From contig CALOBR010000001.1 of NCBI GenBank assembly GCA_942491665.1, positions 1 to 64,000 of the forward strand: DNA of 64,000 nt. Direction: 5' to 3'. Below the pieces are notes generated by a model that searched no databases, had not been told where the DNA came from, and saw nothing but the letters and a program-made list of their open reading frames with translations. The position numbers were made by a program, and so were the translations under genes. Origin of the DNA: CAVQGZ01 sp942491665. GTDB lineage: Bacteria > Actinomycetota > Actinomycetes > Jiangellales > Jiangellaceae. Positions 16,418-25,284 of the stretch are shown piece by piece. Position 1 is the stretch's first letter. The number at the start of each line of letters is the position of its first letter.

Positions 16418-17179
16418 CTACTGCACGACCAGCAGCACGAGTGCCGCGACGCCCACGACGACCACGACGCCCCGCAGCACCGGGACGGGCAGGCGTCGCG
16501 CCAGGCGCGCGCCGAGCAGGCCGCCGCCCACCGAACCGAGCGCCACGAGACCGGCGGCTACCCAGTCAACCGGTGCGACGAAGGCGAACGCGAGGGCGGC
16601 GACGACGTTGGCAGCCCCGGCGAGCACGTTCTTGATGCCGTTGACCTGCTGCAGCCCCAGTGCCGTGCCCAGCCCGAGAACTCCGATGAGCAGCACCCCT
16701 TGGGCGGCCCCGAAATAGGCGCCGTAGACGCCCGTGAGTCCCACCGCGGTCCAGAGCCAGGGGGCCGGTCCGGTGCGGGGCTCGTGCGCGGCGGCGCGCC
16801 GGGCGACGTAGGGCTGGACGAGCACCAGCACCACGGCGATCCCCACCAGCACCGGGACCACCGCCTCGAAGACAGTGTCTGGGAAGGCCAGCAGCAGCAC
16901 CACTCCGACGACGGCCCCCAGCACAGTGGCCGGCAGCAGGTGGCGCAGCGTGCTGCCGAGGCTGGAGAGCTCGCGGCGGTACCCGTACATGCTGGCCAGC
17001 GAGCCGGGCACCAGCCCGACGGTGTTGCTGACGTTGGCGCTCAACGGCGAGACGCCGACGGCGACCAGGGTGGGAAAGGTGATGAGGCTGCCCGAGCCCA
17101 CGACAGCGTTGAGCGCACCTGCTCCGAAACCGGCCAGCACGACCAGAACCGCCTGAAGGGTGGTGAAGTCTCCGATCAT
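16418..17179 (-). CDS. TauE/SafE-family (DUF81) membrane transporter
   Basis: The 253-residue protein has about seven to eight hydrophobic segments and starts LQAVLVVLAGFGAGALNAVVGSGSLITFPTL, the first of the two repeated GxGGG-like hairpins of the TauE/SafE family. These proteins export sulfite, sulfoacetate or other sulfur-containing or organic anions across the membrane; substrate cannot be deduced here. Its start overlaps the stop of the upstream photolyase-like gene by 4 bp, so the two are translationally coupled, though no functional link is obvious. Confidence 0.9.
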   Translation of the reverse strand: MIGDFTTLQAVLVVLAGFGAGALNAVVGSGSLITFPTLVAVGVSPLSANVSNTVGLVPGSLASMYGYRRELSSLGSTLRHLLPATVLGAVVGVVLLLAFPDTVFEAVVPVLVGIAVVLVLVQPYVARRAAAHEPRTGPAPWLWTAVGLTGVYGAYFGAAQGVLLIGVLGLGTALGLQQVNGIKNVLAGAANVVAALAFAFVAPVDWVAAGLVALGSVGGGLLGARLARRLPVPVLRGVVVVVGVAALVLLVVQ

Positions 17180-18672
17180 GGCGGGCCATTACCTCGCGTG
17201 CCCTCCTGGGCGAGCAGGTCGGGCAGGTCGGCGAGCCGGTCCAGGCCCCGCAGCGGCTGGGCCATGCGGTGGTTGCCGCTCAACGCGTCACGGTTGTCGT
17301 GCAGAAATGCCCAGTAGCCCGCGGTGAACGGGCACGCCTTCTCACCCACGCGCACCGAGGGATCGTAGGCGCAGCCGCTGCAGTAGTCGCTCATCCGGTT
17401 GATGTACGCGCCCCCGGAGGTGTACGGCTTGGTTGCCATGAGCCCGCCGTCGGCGTGCTGGGACATGCCCACGACGTTGGGCAGCATCACCCAGTCGTAG
17501 CCGTCGACGAACGAGGTGTGGAACCACTCGGTGAGCGCGGCGGGGTCGTAACCGCGCTGCAGCGCCCAGCTGCCCAGCACCATGAGCCGCGGGATGTGGT
17601 GTACCCATCCCTCGTCGCGAACATCGGCCAGCACCTGCGACAGGCAGCGGGCCGTCACCGCGTCGGCGTCGAGGGCAGCGAACCACTGCGGCAGCGGCTG
17701 GGTGGCACGCAGCGCGTTGCGGTGCCGATAGTCAGGGTCCGTGTACCAGTAGACGTGCCACACGTACTCGCGCCACCCGATCACCTGGCGAACGAAGCCT
17801 TCGGTTGCGGCCAAGCCGGCCTGTCCGTCGTGGTGGGCGCGCTCCGCCCGGCGGACGAGGTCGACCGGGTCGAGCAGGCCGAGGTTGAGCGGCACTGACA
17901 GCAACGAGTGCGCCATCCAGGGGTCGTCGGCGAGCATCGCGTCCTCGTAGGCGCCGAACGCCGCCAGCCGGTGGCGCACGAAGTGCTCCGCGGCGTCGCG
18001 AGCCTCGTCGTGGGTCACAGCGAAGCGCCGCGGCCCGTCGTGCCCCACGAACTCGATGCCGTCGTCGCGTTCCCAGCGGTCGAGGGTCTCGCGGACCCCG
18101 GCGTCGATGTCGTCCTCGACCGGCCACCACGGCTCGGGGACGTCGACGACGTCGCTGAGCCGTGTTGCTCGCCTGGGCGGCGGCTGCCGGTTGTCGGCGT
18201 CGAAGTTCCAGCGGCCGCCCACCGGCGCTCCGTCCGGCTCGACCAGCACGCCGAGTCGGCGCCGTACGTCGCGGTAGTAGTCCTCCAGCCGCAGACGCCG
18301 GCGACCGGACGCCCACTCGGCGAACTCGTCCCGGCTGAGCACCCACCCTCGGGCGGGCAGCACGTCGACTTCGTCGAGGCGACGCACCAGAGCGTCGGCC
18401 GAACGCGAGGTCGGGCCGCACACCTCGACCCGCTCGCCGACGTCATCCAGTGCCTGCTGGTACGTCTCGGACGAGATGAGCACACACCTGTCCCCCAGCT
18501 CGGCGGCACGATGGCGCAGAGCGGAGAGGACGAGGTGGGCCTTGCGTCGGTGCCAGCGGCGACGACGGAACACCGCCCTCGACTCCACCAGCAGCACACC
18601 GGCGTCGGCGTGGTCGTCGACGAAGTGCGGCCCGAGCTGGTCGGCGAACAGCCAGCGGCGCGGTGAAGTCAC
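17176..18672 (-). CDS. Cryptochrome/photolyase-related protein, iron-sulfur bacterial type (FeS-BCP / PhrB-like)
   Basis: The 498-residue product begins PRRWLFADQLGPHF, as in deoxyribodipyrimidine photolyase-related proteins, and has a C-terminal cluster region with YCSGCAYDP and EKACPF plus an upstream Cys in TARCLSQVLAD; these four cysteines match the 4Fe-4S ligands of the FeS-BCP class. Members bind FAD and a lumazine-type antenna and repair (6-4) photoproducts or act in light sensing. Conserved DNA/FAD-site stretches GWREYVWHVYW and HIPRLMVLGSWAL are visible. Its cluster would be supplied by SUF proteins, which are also encoded in this window. Confidence 0.93.
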   Translation of the reverse strand: MTSPRRWLFADQLGPHFVDDHADAGVLLVESRAVFRRRRWHRRKAHLVLSALRHRAAELGDRCVLISSETYQQALDDVGERVEVCGPTSRSADALVRRLDEVDVLPARGWVLSRDEFAEWASGRRRLRLEDYYRDVRRRLGVLVEPDGAPVGGRWNFDADNRQPPPRRATRLSDVVDVPEPWWPVEDDIDAGVRETLDRWERDDGIEFVGHDGPRRFAVTHDEARDAAEHFVRHRLAAFGAYEDAMLADDPWMAHSLLSVPLNLGLLDPVDLVRRAERAHHDGQAGLAATEGFVRQVIGWREYVWHVYWYTDPDYRHRNALRATQPLPQWFAALDADAVTARCLSQVLADVRDEGWVHHIPRLMVLGSWALQRGYDPAALTEWFHTSFVDGYDWVMLPNVVGMSQHADGGLMATKPYTSGGAYINRMSDYCSGCAYDPSVRVGEKACPFTAGYWAFLHDNRDALSGNHRMAQPLRGLDRLADLPDLLAQEGTRGNGPP

Positions 18673-18684
18673 TCCCGCGCTCGG

Positions 18685-19758
18685 CTACAGCTGGTCAGTC
18701 ACCTCGCGCACCGCCTCGATCTCGGCCTCCGCGGCGGCCTCGGCCTCCGCGGACGCCGCCTCGGCGGCCTGCTGAGCGAGCTGCTGCTGGAGGCGGATCT
18801 CCTCCGGCAGCTCTCCGACGTCGGCCAGTCCTCCTGACGTCGTGGCGAGGTTGCCGGCCAGGTTGCCCAGCCCTTCCAACGCCTTGCCGATCTCGCTCGG
18901 CAGCACCCACAGCTTGTTGGCGTCGCCCTCGGCGATCTTGGGCAGCATCTGCAGGTACTGGTAGGAGAGCAGCTTCTGGTCGGGGTTGCCGCGGTGGATA
19001 GCATGGAACACGGTCTGGATGGCCTGGGACTCACCGTCGGCGCGCAGGATCGCCGACTGCTTCTCGGCCTCGGCCGACAGGATCGCCGACGCCTTCTGAC
19101 CCTCGGCTGACAGGATCGCCGCCTGCTTCTGACCCTCGGCGGTGAGGATCTGCGACTGACGCGCTCCCTCGGCGTTGAGGATGACGGCGCGCTTGTCGCG
19201 GTCGGCGCGCATCTGCTTCTCCATCGCGTCCTTGATGGACGGCGGCGGGTCGATCGCCTTGAGCTCGACGCGGTTGACCCGGATGCCCCACTTGCCGGTC
19301 GCCTCGTCCAGGACGCTGCGAAGCGCGTTGTTGATGCCCTCGCGGCTGGTGAGCGTCTGCTCGAGGTCCATGCCGCCGATGACGTTGCGCAGCGTGGTGA
19401 CGGTCAGCTGCTCGATGCCGGCGATGTAGTCGGTGATCTCATACGTCGCCGACTTCGGTTCGGTCACCTGGTAGTAGATGACGGTGTCGATCGACACGAC
19501 CAGGTTGTCCTGGGTGATCACCGGCTGCGGCGGGAACGACACGACCTGCTCACGCAGGTCGACGAGCGGAAGCACACGGTCGACAAAGGGGACGACGATC
19601 GCCAGACCCGGGTTCAGCGTCTTCTGGAAGCGTCCGAGCCGTTCGACGATGCCGGCGCGCGCCTGCGGCACGATGCGCACCGAGCGCACCAGCGCCACGA
19701 AGATGAGCAACGCGAACAGGAAGGCCAGGAAGAGCCCGACCGCTGTACCGATTTCCAT
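18685..19758 (-). CDS. SPFH/Band 7 protein (paraslipin-like)
   Basis: The 357-residue protein has an N-terminal membrane anchor (residues 5-25, VGLFLAFLFALLIFVALV), then a Band 7 domain (VRIVPQARAGIVERLGRFQK ... VITQDNLVVSIDTVIYYQV), followed by a long coiled coil built from repeated AEGQKQAAILSAEG-type heptads, and a short acidic Ala-rich tail. Such proteins assemble into rings or scaffolds that organise membrane microdomains and proteases. It is followed by an NfeD gene on the same strand; the SPFH-NfeD pair is a conserved operon. Confidence 0.95.
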   Translation of the reverse strand: MEIGTAVGLFLAFLFALLIFVALVRSVRIVPQARAGIVERLGRFQKTLNPGLAIVVPFVDRVLPLVDLREQVVSFPPQPVITQDNLVVSIDTVIYYQVTEPKSATYEITDYIAGIEQLTVTTLRNVIGGMDLEQTLTSREGINNALRSVLDEATGKWGIRVNRVELKAIDPPPSIKDAMEKQMRADRDKRAVILNAEGARQSQILTAEGQKQAAILSAEGQKASAILSAEAEKQSAILRADGESQAIQTVFHAIHRGNPDQKLLSYQYLQMLPKIAEGDANKLWVLPSEIGKALEGLGNLAGNLATTSGGLADVGELPEEIRLQQQLAQQAAEAASAEAEAAAEAEIEAVREVTDQL

Positions 19759-19821
19759 GTGTCCTCAGTCCTTAGGTAGTTCTGGTTGAGCCTGGTCGTG
19801 CATGGGTCGCCTCACGTGTCA

Positions 19822-20277
19822 TCAGGCGGGGAACACCACGGCTGTGGCGCCGTCGATCTCGACGACGTGCACCCGGGTGCCCGGTTCGATCACCTCGTTG
19901 TCGTCGAACGAGCGGGCCGACCAGATCTCCCCGGCGAGCTTGACCTGCCCGGAGTGGGCGTCGACCCGAGCGGTCACCAAGGCGTCGCGCCCAACGAGGG
20001 CGGCAACCCCGGTGCGTGCCTCGATCGGCGTGCGCAGGTGGCGCTTGGCGACGGGCCGGACGACTCCGAGCAGCGCCCCCGTCGCGAGGATCGCGACCAC
20101 AGCCTGCAGCAGCAGCGGCGCGCCCACAGCGGCGGCCGCCGCTCCGGCCAGCGCTCCGCCCGCCAGCATCAAGAAGACCAAGTCGAGCGTGGTGGTCTCC
20201 ACGATCCCGAGAACGACAGCGAGCCCCAGCCAACCAGCCCAGGCGTTGTCGCCGAACCAGTCGAAGAAGCCGTCCAT
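19822..20277 (-). CDS. NfeD-family membrane protein
   Basis: The 151-residue protein has two or three hydrophobic segments in its first 75 residues and a C-terminal OB-fold (ALVTARVDAHSGQVKLAGEIWSA), the short NfeD1b layout. It acts with the SPFH protein encoded 63 bp downstream in the operon. The OB-fold sits in the cytoplasm. The assignment is supported equally by sequence style and by the partner gene. Confidence 0.9.
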   Translation of the reverse strand: MDGFFDWFGDNAWAGWLGLAVVLGIVETTTLDLVFLMLAGGALAGAAAAAVGAPLLLQAVVAILATGALLGVVRPVAKRHLRTPIEARTGVAALVGRDALVTARVDAHSGQVKLAGEIWSARSFDDNEVIEPGTRVHVVEIDGATAVVFPA

Positions 20278-20286
20278 ATCCCCAGG

Positions 20287-21093
20287 CTAGACCTGGTTGT
20301 CGGGTTCAGCAGGTCTGACCGCGCGTGCGCTGAACCGGCCGTCACGGCGCTCGACCTGCAGCGTCATGCCGAAGCACGCCGAGAGCGACTCCGCCGTGAG
20401 GGTCTGCTCGAGCGGACCGGCCGCCACGACCTTTCCGTCGCGCAGCAGCAGGGCGTGCGTCATGCTCGGCGGGATCTCCTCCACGTGGTGGGTCACGAGC
20501 ACCATTGCCGGGGCGTACGGGTCGCTCGCCAGAGCGTCCAGGGTGGCGACGAGGCGTTCGCGGGCACCGAGGTCGAGGCCGGCGGCCGGCTCGTCCAGCA
20601 GAAGCAGCTCGGGGTCGGTCATCAGCGCCCGAGCGATCTGCGCACGCTTGCGTTCCCCCTCCGAGAGCGTGCCGAACGTGCGGTCACGCAGGTGGCCGAC
20701 GCCCATCCGCGCCAGCAGGGCATCGGCCTGCACCTCGTCCATGCCTTGATAGCTCTCGCGCCAGCGGCCGACGACGGCGTAGGCGGCCGTCAGCACAAGG
20801 TTGCGCACGGTCTCCTCAGCGGGGATGCGCTCGGCCAGCAGCGCGCTGGCCAGACCGATGCGGGGACGAAGCTCGAACACGTCCACGGAGCCGAGCATCT
20901 CGCCCAGCACCTCGGCGTAGCCGGAGCTCGGGTGAGCCTGCGCGGCGGCGATCGACAGCAGCGTCGTCTTGCCGGCCCCGTTCGGTCCGAGCACGACCCA
21001 ACGTTCGTCCTCCTCGACCAGCCACGAGACCGAGTCGATCAGACGCTGACCGGAGCGGATCATGGTGACGTCAGCGAACTCCAGCGCGGCCAC
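20287..21093 (-). CDS. ABC transporter ATPase, soluble type (YlmA/ModF-like)
   Basis: The 268-residue product is a single ABC ATPase (Walker A GPNGAGKTT at about 38-46, signature TLSEGERKR, Walker B LLLLDEPAAGLD, switch His in LVTHHVEEI). A TM-domain partner is absent nearby. The signature is LSEGE rather than LSGGQ, as in the subgroup often annotated as YlmA or molybdate/iron ABC ATPases with no known permease. It lies 9 bp downstream of nothing coding on its own strand and is divergent from the 21133 gene. Function is unassigned. Confidence 0.9.
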   Translation of the reverse strand: MAALEFADVTMIRSGQRLIDSVSWLVEEDERWVVLGPNGAGKTTLLSIAAAQAHPSSGYAEVLGEMLGSVDVFELRPRIGLASALLAERIPAEETVRNLVLTAAYAVVGRWRESYQGMDEVQADALLARMGVGHLRDRTFGTLSEGERKRAQIARALMTDPELLLLDEPAAGLDLGARERLVATLDALASDPYAPAMVLVTHHVEEIPPSMTHALLLRDGKVVAAGPLEQTLTAESLSACFGMTLQVERRDGRFSARAVRPAEPDNQV

Positions 21094-21120
21094 GAGTCCA
21101 CCCTACGGAACGAAGGGTCT

Positions 21121-21135
21121 TACTCTGTGTCGGTG
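21121..21135 (+). promoter_or_regulatory. Candidate -10 box TACTCT for a leaderless transcript
   Basis: TACTCT at 21121-21126 lies 6 nt before the GTG at 21133, the spacing expected when the start codon is the first transcribed base. This argues for GTG 21133 rather than GTG 21127 as the start of the next gene. Confidence 0.4.
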
Positions 21136-21957
21136 CCGATTGCTCTGCGCGCCGCGCTGCTCGCCGCCTGGGGGACGGCCTATCTGCAGGACGCGGCCTC
21201 CCTCGAGCTTGCCGTCGCCGCGGTCGAGGGCGAGGACGAACCGCACCTCTGGACCAGCGAGCCCATGGCCGGTCCGGATGAGATCGGCGAGGGCCTTGCC
21301 GAGCTGAAGGCACAGGGCGTGTCGGCGCTGCGACTGTCTCTGCCGGTGCCCGGCGACCCGCTCGGGCTCACCGGCCCGGTCGAGACCAACCTGGCAGCGC
21401 TTGCGGCCGGTGAGGCTGTTGTCACCGTGGGGGACCGTGGCTCGTCCTGGGCCGGGCCGCACGGCTGTCGTGCCATCGTGCCGATCGTCACGGCGTTCGG
21501 CACGCCCGGTGACCGCGGGCACTGCGTGACATGGCGGAGCATGGCAGCGGCGTCGACGCTGCCCGACGTCCCGATGCTCGGCGAGGCCGAACGCGAGCTC
21601 GCGCAGGCGATGCGCGAGGCCACCACCGCGTTGGCGTCACTCAGCCAGCAGTCGTGGCGCCCGAGCACCGCGCAGACGGTCAGCCGTCTGCGCGAGTCCG
21701 GACGCGACCTTCGGCTCCCGCAGCACGTCGGGGTCCGCGCCGACTCGCTCGTGCGTCGCGCGATCTCGGTGCTCACCATGCTCGAGGCTGCCCGGGCCGA
21801 CGACCGCGACGCGATCACCGCGCACGTGGCGCACGCCCGGTCCGCCTCGCTCGCCCCGCTCGACCGGGCGGCCCGGCGCGCCATCGTGGCCGCCGTCAGC
21901 CTCGACCACCAGCACGCGCGGCGTCCGTCGAGCACACCGGCGTTCCCACCGCGATGA
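21133..21957 (+). CDS. Conserved hypothetical protein upstream of serB
   Basis: The 274-residue product (MPIALRAALLAAWGTAYL start) has no signal peptide, a mixed alpha/beta first half that reads GDRGSSWAGPHGCRAIVPIV, and a helical second half (AERELAQAMREATTALASL). I do not recognise the family. Its stop overlaps the serB start codon (ATGA), so it is translationally coupled to serine synthesis. A -10-like box 6 nt upstream suggests leaderless expression from GTG 21133; GTG 21127 is the alternative. The frame is open far upstream, but that part is antisense to the ABC ATPase gene. Confidence 0.7.
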   Translation: MPIALRAALLAAWGTAYLQDAASLELAVAAVEGEDEPHLWTSEPMAGPDEIGEGLAELKAQGVSALRLSLPVPGDPLGLTGPVETNLAALAAGEAVVTVGDRGSSWAGPHGCRAIVPIVTAFGTPGDRGHCVTWRSMAAASTLPDVPMLGEAERELAQAMREATTALASLSQQSWRPSTAQTVSRLRESGRDLRLPQHVGVRADSLVRRAISVLTMLEAARADDRDAITAHVAHARSASLAPLDRAARRAIVAAVSLDHQHARRPSSTPAFPPR

Positions 21958-23255
21958 CCACGGTGACCACCCCGGACGCGGACGCCGCCCAGCCTCTCGG
22001 CCAGGTACCGACACTGCTGCTCACCCTCACCGGACCCGACCGCCCGGGCGTGACGACGTCGCTGTTCGGCGCCCTGCGCGCCGAACAGGCCAAGCCGCTC
22101 GTCGTGCTCGACATCGAGCAGGTCGTGGTTCGCGGACGGCTGGTGCTCGGCGTGCTGCTGAGCGCAGGCAGGGCACCAGCCGACGAGGACGAGATGCGCG
22201 CCGCGAAGGCCCGTCTCATCGCGGCGGAGGCGACGGCGGCCACCGTCGCGGCCGACCTCGGCATGCACCTCGACGCCTCGACAGCGTGGGGCGACCCTGC
22301 TGCGCTGCGCCAGGGGCGTGTCGTGGTGAGCGTGCTGGGCCAGCCGCTGACACCGGCCACGGTCGCGGGGATGACAGCTGAGATCGCTGATGCCGGCGCC
22401 AACATCGACCGCATCACCCGCCTCGCCGCCTACCCGGTGACCGCCATCCGCATGCACGTGTCGGGGGCGGACGCCCGGGTGCTGCGCCCGAGCCTCGCCG
22501 CGGCGGCGGCTCGCCTCGGCGTCGACGTGGCCGTCGAGCCGGCGGGTCTGCACCAGCGAGCCACGCGGCTCGTGGTGATGGATGTCGACTCCACCCTGGT
22601 GCAGGGTGAGGTGATCGAGATGCTGGCCGCCCGCGCCAGGGTGCTGCCGCAGGTGGCCGAGGTGACCGACGCCGCCATGCGCGGCGAGCTCGATTTCGCC
22701 GAGTCGCTGCGTGCGCGCGTGGCGCTGCTCGCCGGATTGTCAGAGACGGCGCTCGAGCAGGTGCGCCGCTCGGTCGCGCTCACTCCCGGCGCCCGCACAT
22801 TGGTGCGGACGTTGAAGCGGCTGGACTACAAGGTGGCCATCGTCAGCGGGGGCTTCACTCAGGTCACCGATGCACTCGCCGCCGAGCTGGCCCTGGACTT
22901 CTCGCTGGCCAACACCCTGGAGGTGGACGACGGCCGGCTCACCGGGCGAGTGATCGGTCCGGTCGTCGACCGAGCGGCCAAGGCCGAGGCGTTGCGCCGG
23001 TTCGCCCGGCAAGCCGGCATCCCGCTGTCGCAGACCGTGGCCATCGGGGACGGCGCCAACGACCTCGACATGATCGCTGCCGCGGGTCTGGGCATCGCGT
23101 TCAACGCGAAGCCGGTGGTGCGGGCGGCTGCCGACACGGCGGTGTCGGTGCCCTACTTGGACTCAGTGCTGTACCTGCTCGGAGTGAGCCGCGAAGACGT
23201 CGAGGCCGCGGACGAGTCGGACGGCACCCCCACGCCGTCCCCTCCGCTCGGCTGA
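21954..23255 (+). CDS. serB: Phosphoserine phosphatase SerB with N-terminal ACT domains
   Basis: The 433-residue enzyme dephosphorylates 3-phosphoserine, the last step of serine synthesis. An ACT domain spans about residues 18-100 (TLTGPDRPGVTTSLFGAL) and a second ACT-like unit 120-190; these usually bind serine. The HAD phosphatase core follows with motif I VMDVDSTLV, motif II IVSGGF, the conserved Lys region and motif III GDGANDLDMI. Length is normal for the two-ACT actinobacterial type. The start ATG at 21954 overlaps the previous stop. Confidence 0.95.
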   Translation: MTTVTTPDADAAQPLGQVPTLLLTLTGPDRPGVTTSLFGALRAEQAKPLVVLDIEQVVVRGRLVLGVLLSAGRAPADEDEMRAAKARLIAAEATAATVAADLGMHLDASTAWGDPAALRQGRVVVSVLGQPLTPATVAGMTAEIADAGANIDRITRLAAYPVTAIRMHVSGADARVLRPSLAAAAARLGVDVAVEPAGLHQRATRLVVMDVDSTLVQGEVIEMLAARARVLPQVAEVTDAAMRGELDFAESLRARVALLAGLSETALEQVRRSVALTPGARTLVRTLKRLDYKVAIVSGGFTQVTDALAAELALDFSLANTLEVDDGRLTGRVIGPVVDRAAKAEALRRFARQAGIPLSQTVAIGDGANDLDMIAAAGLGIAFNAKPVVRAAADTAVSVPYLDSVLYLLGVSREDVEAADESDGTPTPSPPLG

Positions 23256-23259
23256 TCGT

Positions 23260-23951
23260 CGGCAGCGGGGTCGCCGCTCGCAGGCTTCACGCCGAACACG
23301 GCCCGTTCCCCGGGGGTGCGGCGAATGCCCAGGCCAGCACCATCGTGATGGCCAGGGAGACCACCAGGGTGGTGGCGACCTTCAGCCAGAACCCAAGTCG
23401 CTGGCCACCCCCACGGCGGCCACGGCGACGAGGCCGGCTCCGTAGGCAGGCTGCGGCACGGCCAGGTTGAGCATGAGTGAGCCGTCGAGGTAGAAGCGCC
23501 CGTGTAGGCGAAGTCGTTCCAGCCGTGCTCCTCGATCGGCGGTCACGTACCCGGCGACCCGGTCGACGACGCCCGCGCCGCCACCGCTCAGCCAGCGCTG
23601 CAGCGGCCGGAGGAGCAGCGAGAGGGCGAAGAAGAACGGCAGGTCACCGGCCTACACAGGGGCGAACTCAAGCAGGGAGCCGGAGCGTGCGCTCTCTGGC
23701 GAACTGGCGATCGCTGCGGCGCAAGCCCGTGATGGCGAAGCTGGTCTCGCCTTTCTTGATGACCCAGGGGATCGGGTCGTAGGGGTGCAGCGCGTCGAAC
23801 AGGAACACCGCGAACACCAAGAGGACGCTGAGCCAGCCCAACCCGTCACCCGTTGCGTGGTGGCAGCAGTCGGCACTGTCGTCTCCTCGAAGTCGCCTGT
23901 GCGTCCCCAGCGTGACACGCGAACCCTGCAGCAAGACTCGCAGTAGGGCAC
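23260..23951 (-). pseudogene. Decayed multi-pass membrane protein gene
   Basis: The 720-bp gap after serB is not empty. On the minus strand it reads as membrane protein in several frames: WLSVLLVFAVFLFDALHPYD and IPWVIKKGETSFAITGL in one, AGDLPFFFALSLLLRPLQRW and FYLDGSLMLNLAVPQPAYG in the next (after an in-frame TAG at 23654-23652), and LKVATTLVVSLAITMVLAWA after a TGA at 23384-23382. A better reading EEHGWNDFAYTG also exists in a third frame near 23510. Several indels plus stops make an intact protein impossible. The family was not recognised. Confidence 0.65.
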
Positions 23952-23976
23952 GCTCGCCGGAGTGTGGCGTCGTCAG

Positions 23977-24498
23977 TCAGCGAGGTACGGCGAAGGCGAG
24001 CAGTCGAGCCGTGCCTTCGTCAAGGTCGCTCCAGTCCGGTACCTGAAGATGAAGGACGGCGATTGCTCCGGTCGGGTACTTGCCCGCCATTCGGGAGCGG
24101 TCGGCCGCCACCCCCGTGCCGTCCTGGAGGTAGAGCGCCAAGCTCTCGGTCGTCGGGTTGTGACCGACGACCAGGGCCGTGTCCACGTCTGCGGGCAGCG
24201 TTCGCAGCAGGGCGAGCGACCCGATCAGCCCCGACTCGTACAGGTCGTCGCTGTAGGTCGTCGCCACCTCGGCGCCGAGCTCGTCGCTGACCAGGTTCCA
24301 GGTCTGACGCGTGCGGGTTGCGGTCGACACGAGCGCCAGGTCGGGCACCAGCCCTGCGGCGGCGAGCCAGCGGCCGGCCTGCGGCGCCTCGGCCCGTCCA
24401 CGCTGGCCGAGGGGGCGCTGGTGGTCGGGCACGCCGGTCGGCCAGTCCGACTTGGCGTGACGCAGCAGGACGAGGCGACGGTCGGGCGCGGTACTCAT
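23977..24498 (-). CDS. SixA-like histidine phosphatase
   Basis: The 173-residue protein starts near the phosphohistidine motif RLVLLRHAKSDWP (catalytic RH at residues about 14-15) and carries VVGHNPTTESLALYL with the second catalytic His. It belongs to the histidine phosphatase superfamily, SixA group, which removes phosphate from phosphohistidine proteins such as Hpt domains or NPr. Start ATG 24498 chosen because it sits just before the catalytic motif; the frame upstream is antisense to the lysoplasmalogenase gene. It is divergent from that gene with 48 bp between. Confidence 0.9.
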   Translation of the reverse strand: MSTAPDRRLVLLRHAKSDWPTGVPDHQRPLGQRGRAEAPQAGRWLAAAGLVPDLALVSTATRTRQTWNLVSDELGAEVATTYSDDLYESGLIGSLALLRTLPADVDTALVVGHNPTTESLALYLQDGTGVAADRSRMAGKYPTGAIAVLHLQVPDWSDLDEGTARLLAFAVPR

Positions 24499-24546
24499 GC
24501 ACCCATCATCGTCGCCTCGGTCGGGCCGTGGGACACACTGGGCGCC

Positions 24547-25263
24547 ATGCCTCGCCCCACCACGATGCTCGGTACGTACGCAGCCGTGTCGGTGCTGCAC
24601 GTCGCCACGCACGTCGCGTCCCTGACCGCGCTGAGCACAGCGACGAAGCCGCTGCTGATGCCGGCACTGGCCGCCTTTCTCATCAGCGCCTCGCCACGGC
24701 CGTTCACCCGCATGGTGCGCATCGTGCTGGCGGCGCTGGCGTTCTCGTGGCTCGGTGACGTGCTGCTCGAGGTGTCGCGACTGGCCGACTCCGACCCCTT
24801 GTTCATGGCCGGCCTCGGCGGGTTTCTCGTCGCCCAGGTGCTCTACGTCGTGGCGTTCACCCCGCTGGTGCGCTCGTCGACCCCGCCTCGACCGCCGGTG
24901 TGGGCGCTGGTCTACGTGCTCTACGGAGCGGGCCTGGTCGCGTTCCTGGCCCCCGAGCTCGGGGAGTTTCTGCTCCCCGTGGCCGTCTACGCCGCAGCCA
25001 TCTGCACGATGGGGATCGTCGCGTCCGGGGTCAACGCCTACACGGCGCTCGGGGCGGCCCTGTTCGTCGCCTCCGCCACCCTCATCGCGGTCGGCCGCTT
25101 CACCGACCTGCTCACGATCGCCGAGAACGGGCAACGGGTACTGGTCATGACCACCTACCTGCTGGCGCAGGGGCTGATCGTCGTCGGCGTCGTCATCGCG
25201 CAGCGTGGCATCTGGCGCACTGCGCCGCAGACCCCGGACTCCCCGAGCTCCCAGCCCGCCTGA
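24547..25263 (+). CDS. Lysoplasmalogenase-like YhhN/TMEM86 membrane protein
   Basis: The 238-residue product has about eight membrane segments. The conserved YhhN features are visible: TKPLLMPALAAFLIS near the N-terminus and WLGDVLLE in the third helix region. Family members hydrolyse the vinyl-ether bond of lysoplasmalogens in the membrane; the bacterial role is less clear. It is a single gene, with FabI convergent downstream. Confidence 0.9.
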   Translation: MPRPTTMLGTYAAVSVLHVATHVASLTALSTATKPLLMPALAAFLISASPRPFTRMVRIVLAALAFSWLGDVLLEVSRLADSDPLFMAGLGGFLVAQVLYVVAFTPLVRSSTPPRPPVWALVYVLYGAGLVAFLAPELGEFLLPVAVYAAAICTMGIVASGVNAYTALGAALFVASATLIAVGRFTDLLTIAENGQRVLVMTTYLLAQGLIVVGVVIAQRGIWRTAPQTPDSPSSQPA

Positions 25264-25284
25264 CCCCTGCGGACTGCCGAGTGC

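Noticed and set aside
19786..21126. Long plus-strand extension upstream of the serB-neighbour gene
   Set aside because: It is antisense to the NfeD and ABC ATPase genes and lacks family features; only the part from 21133 is supported.
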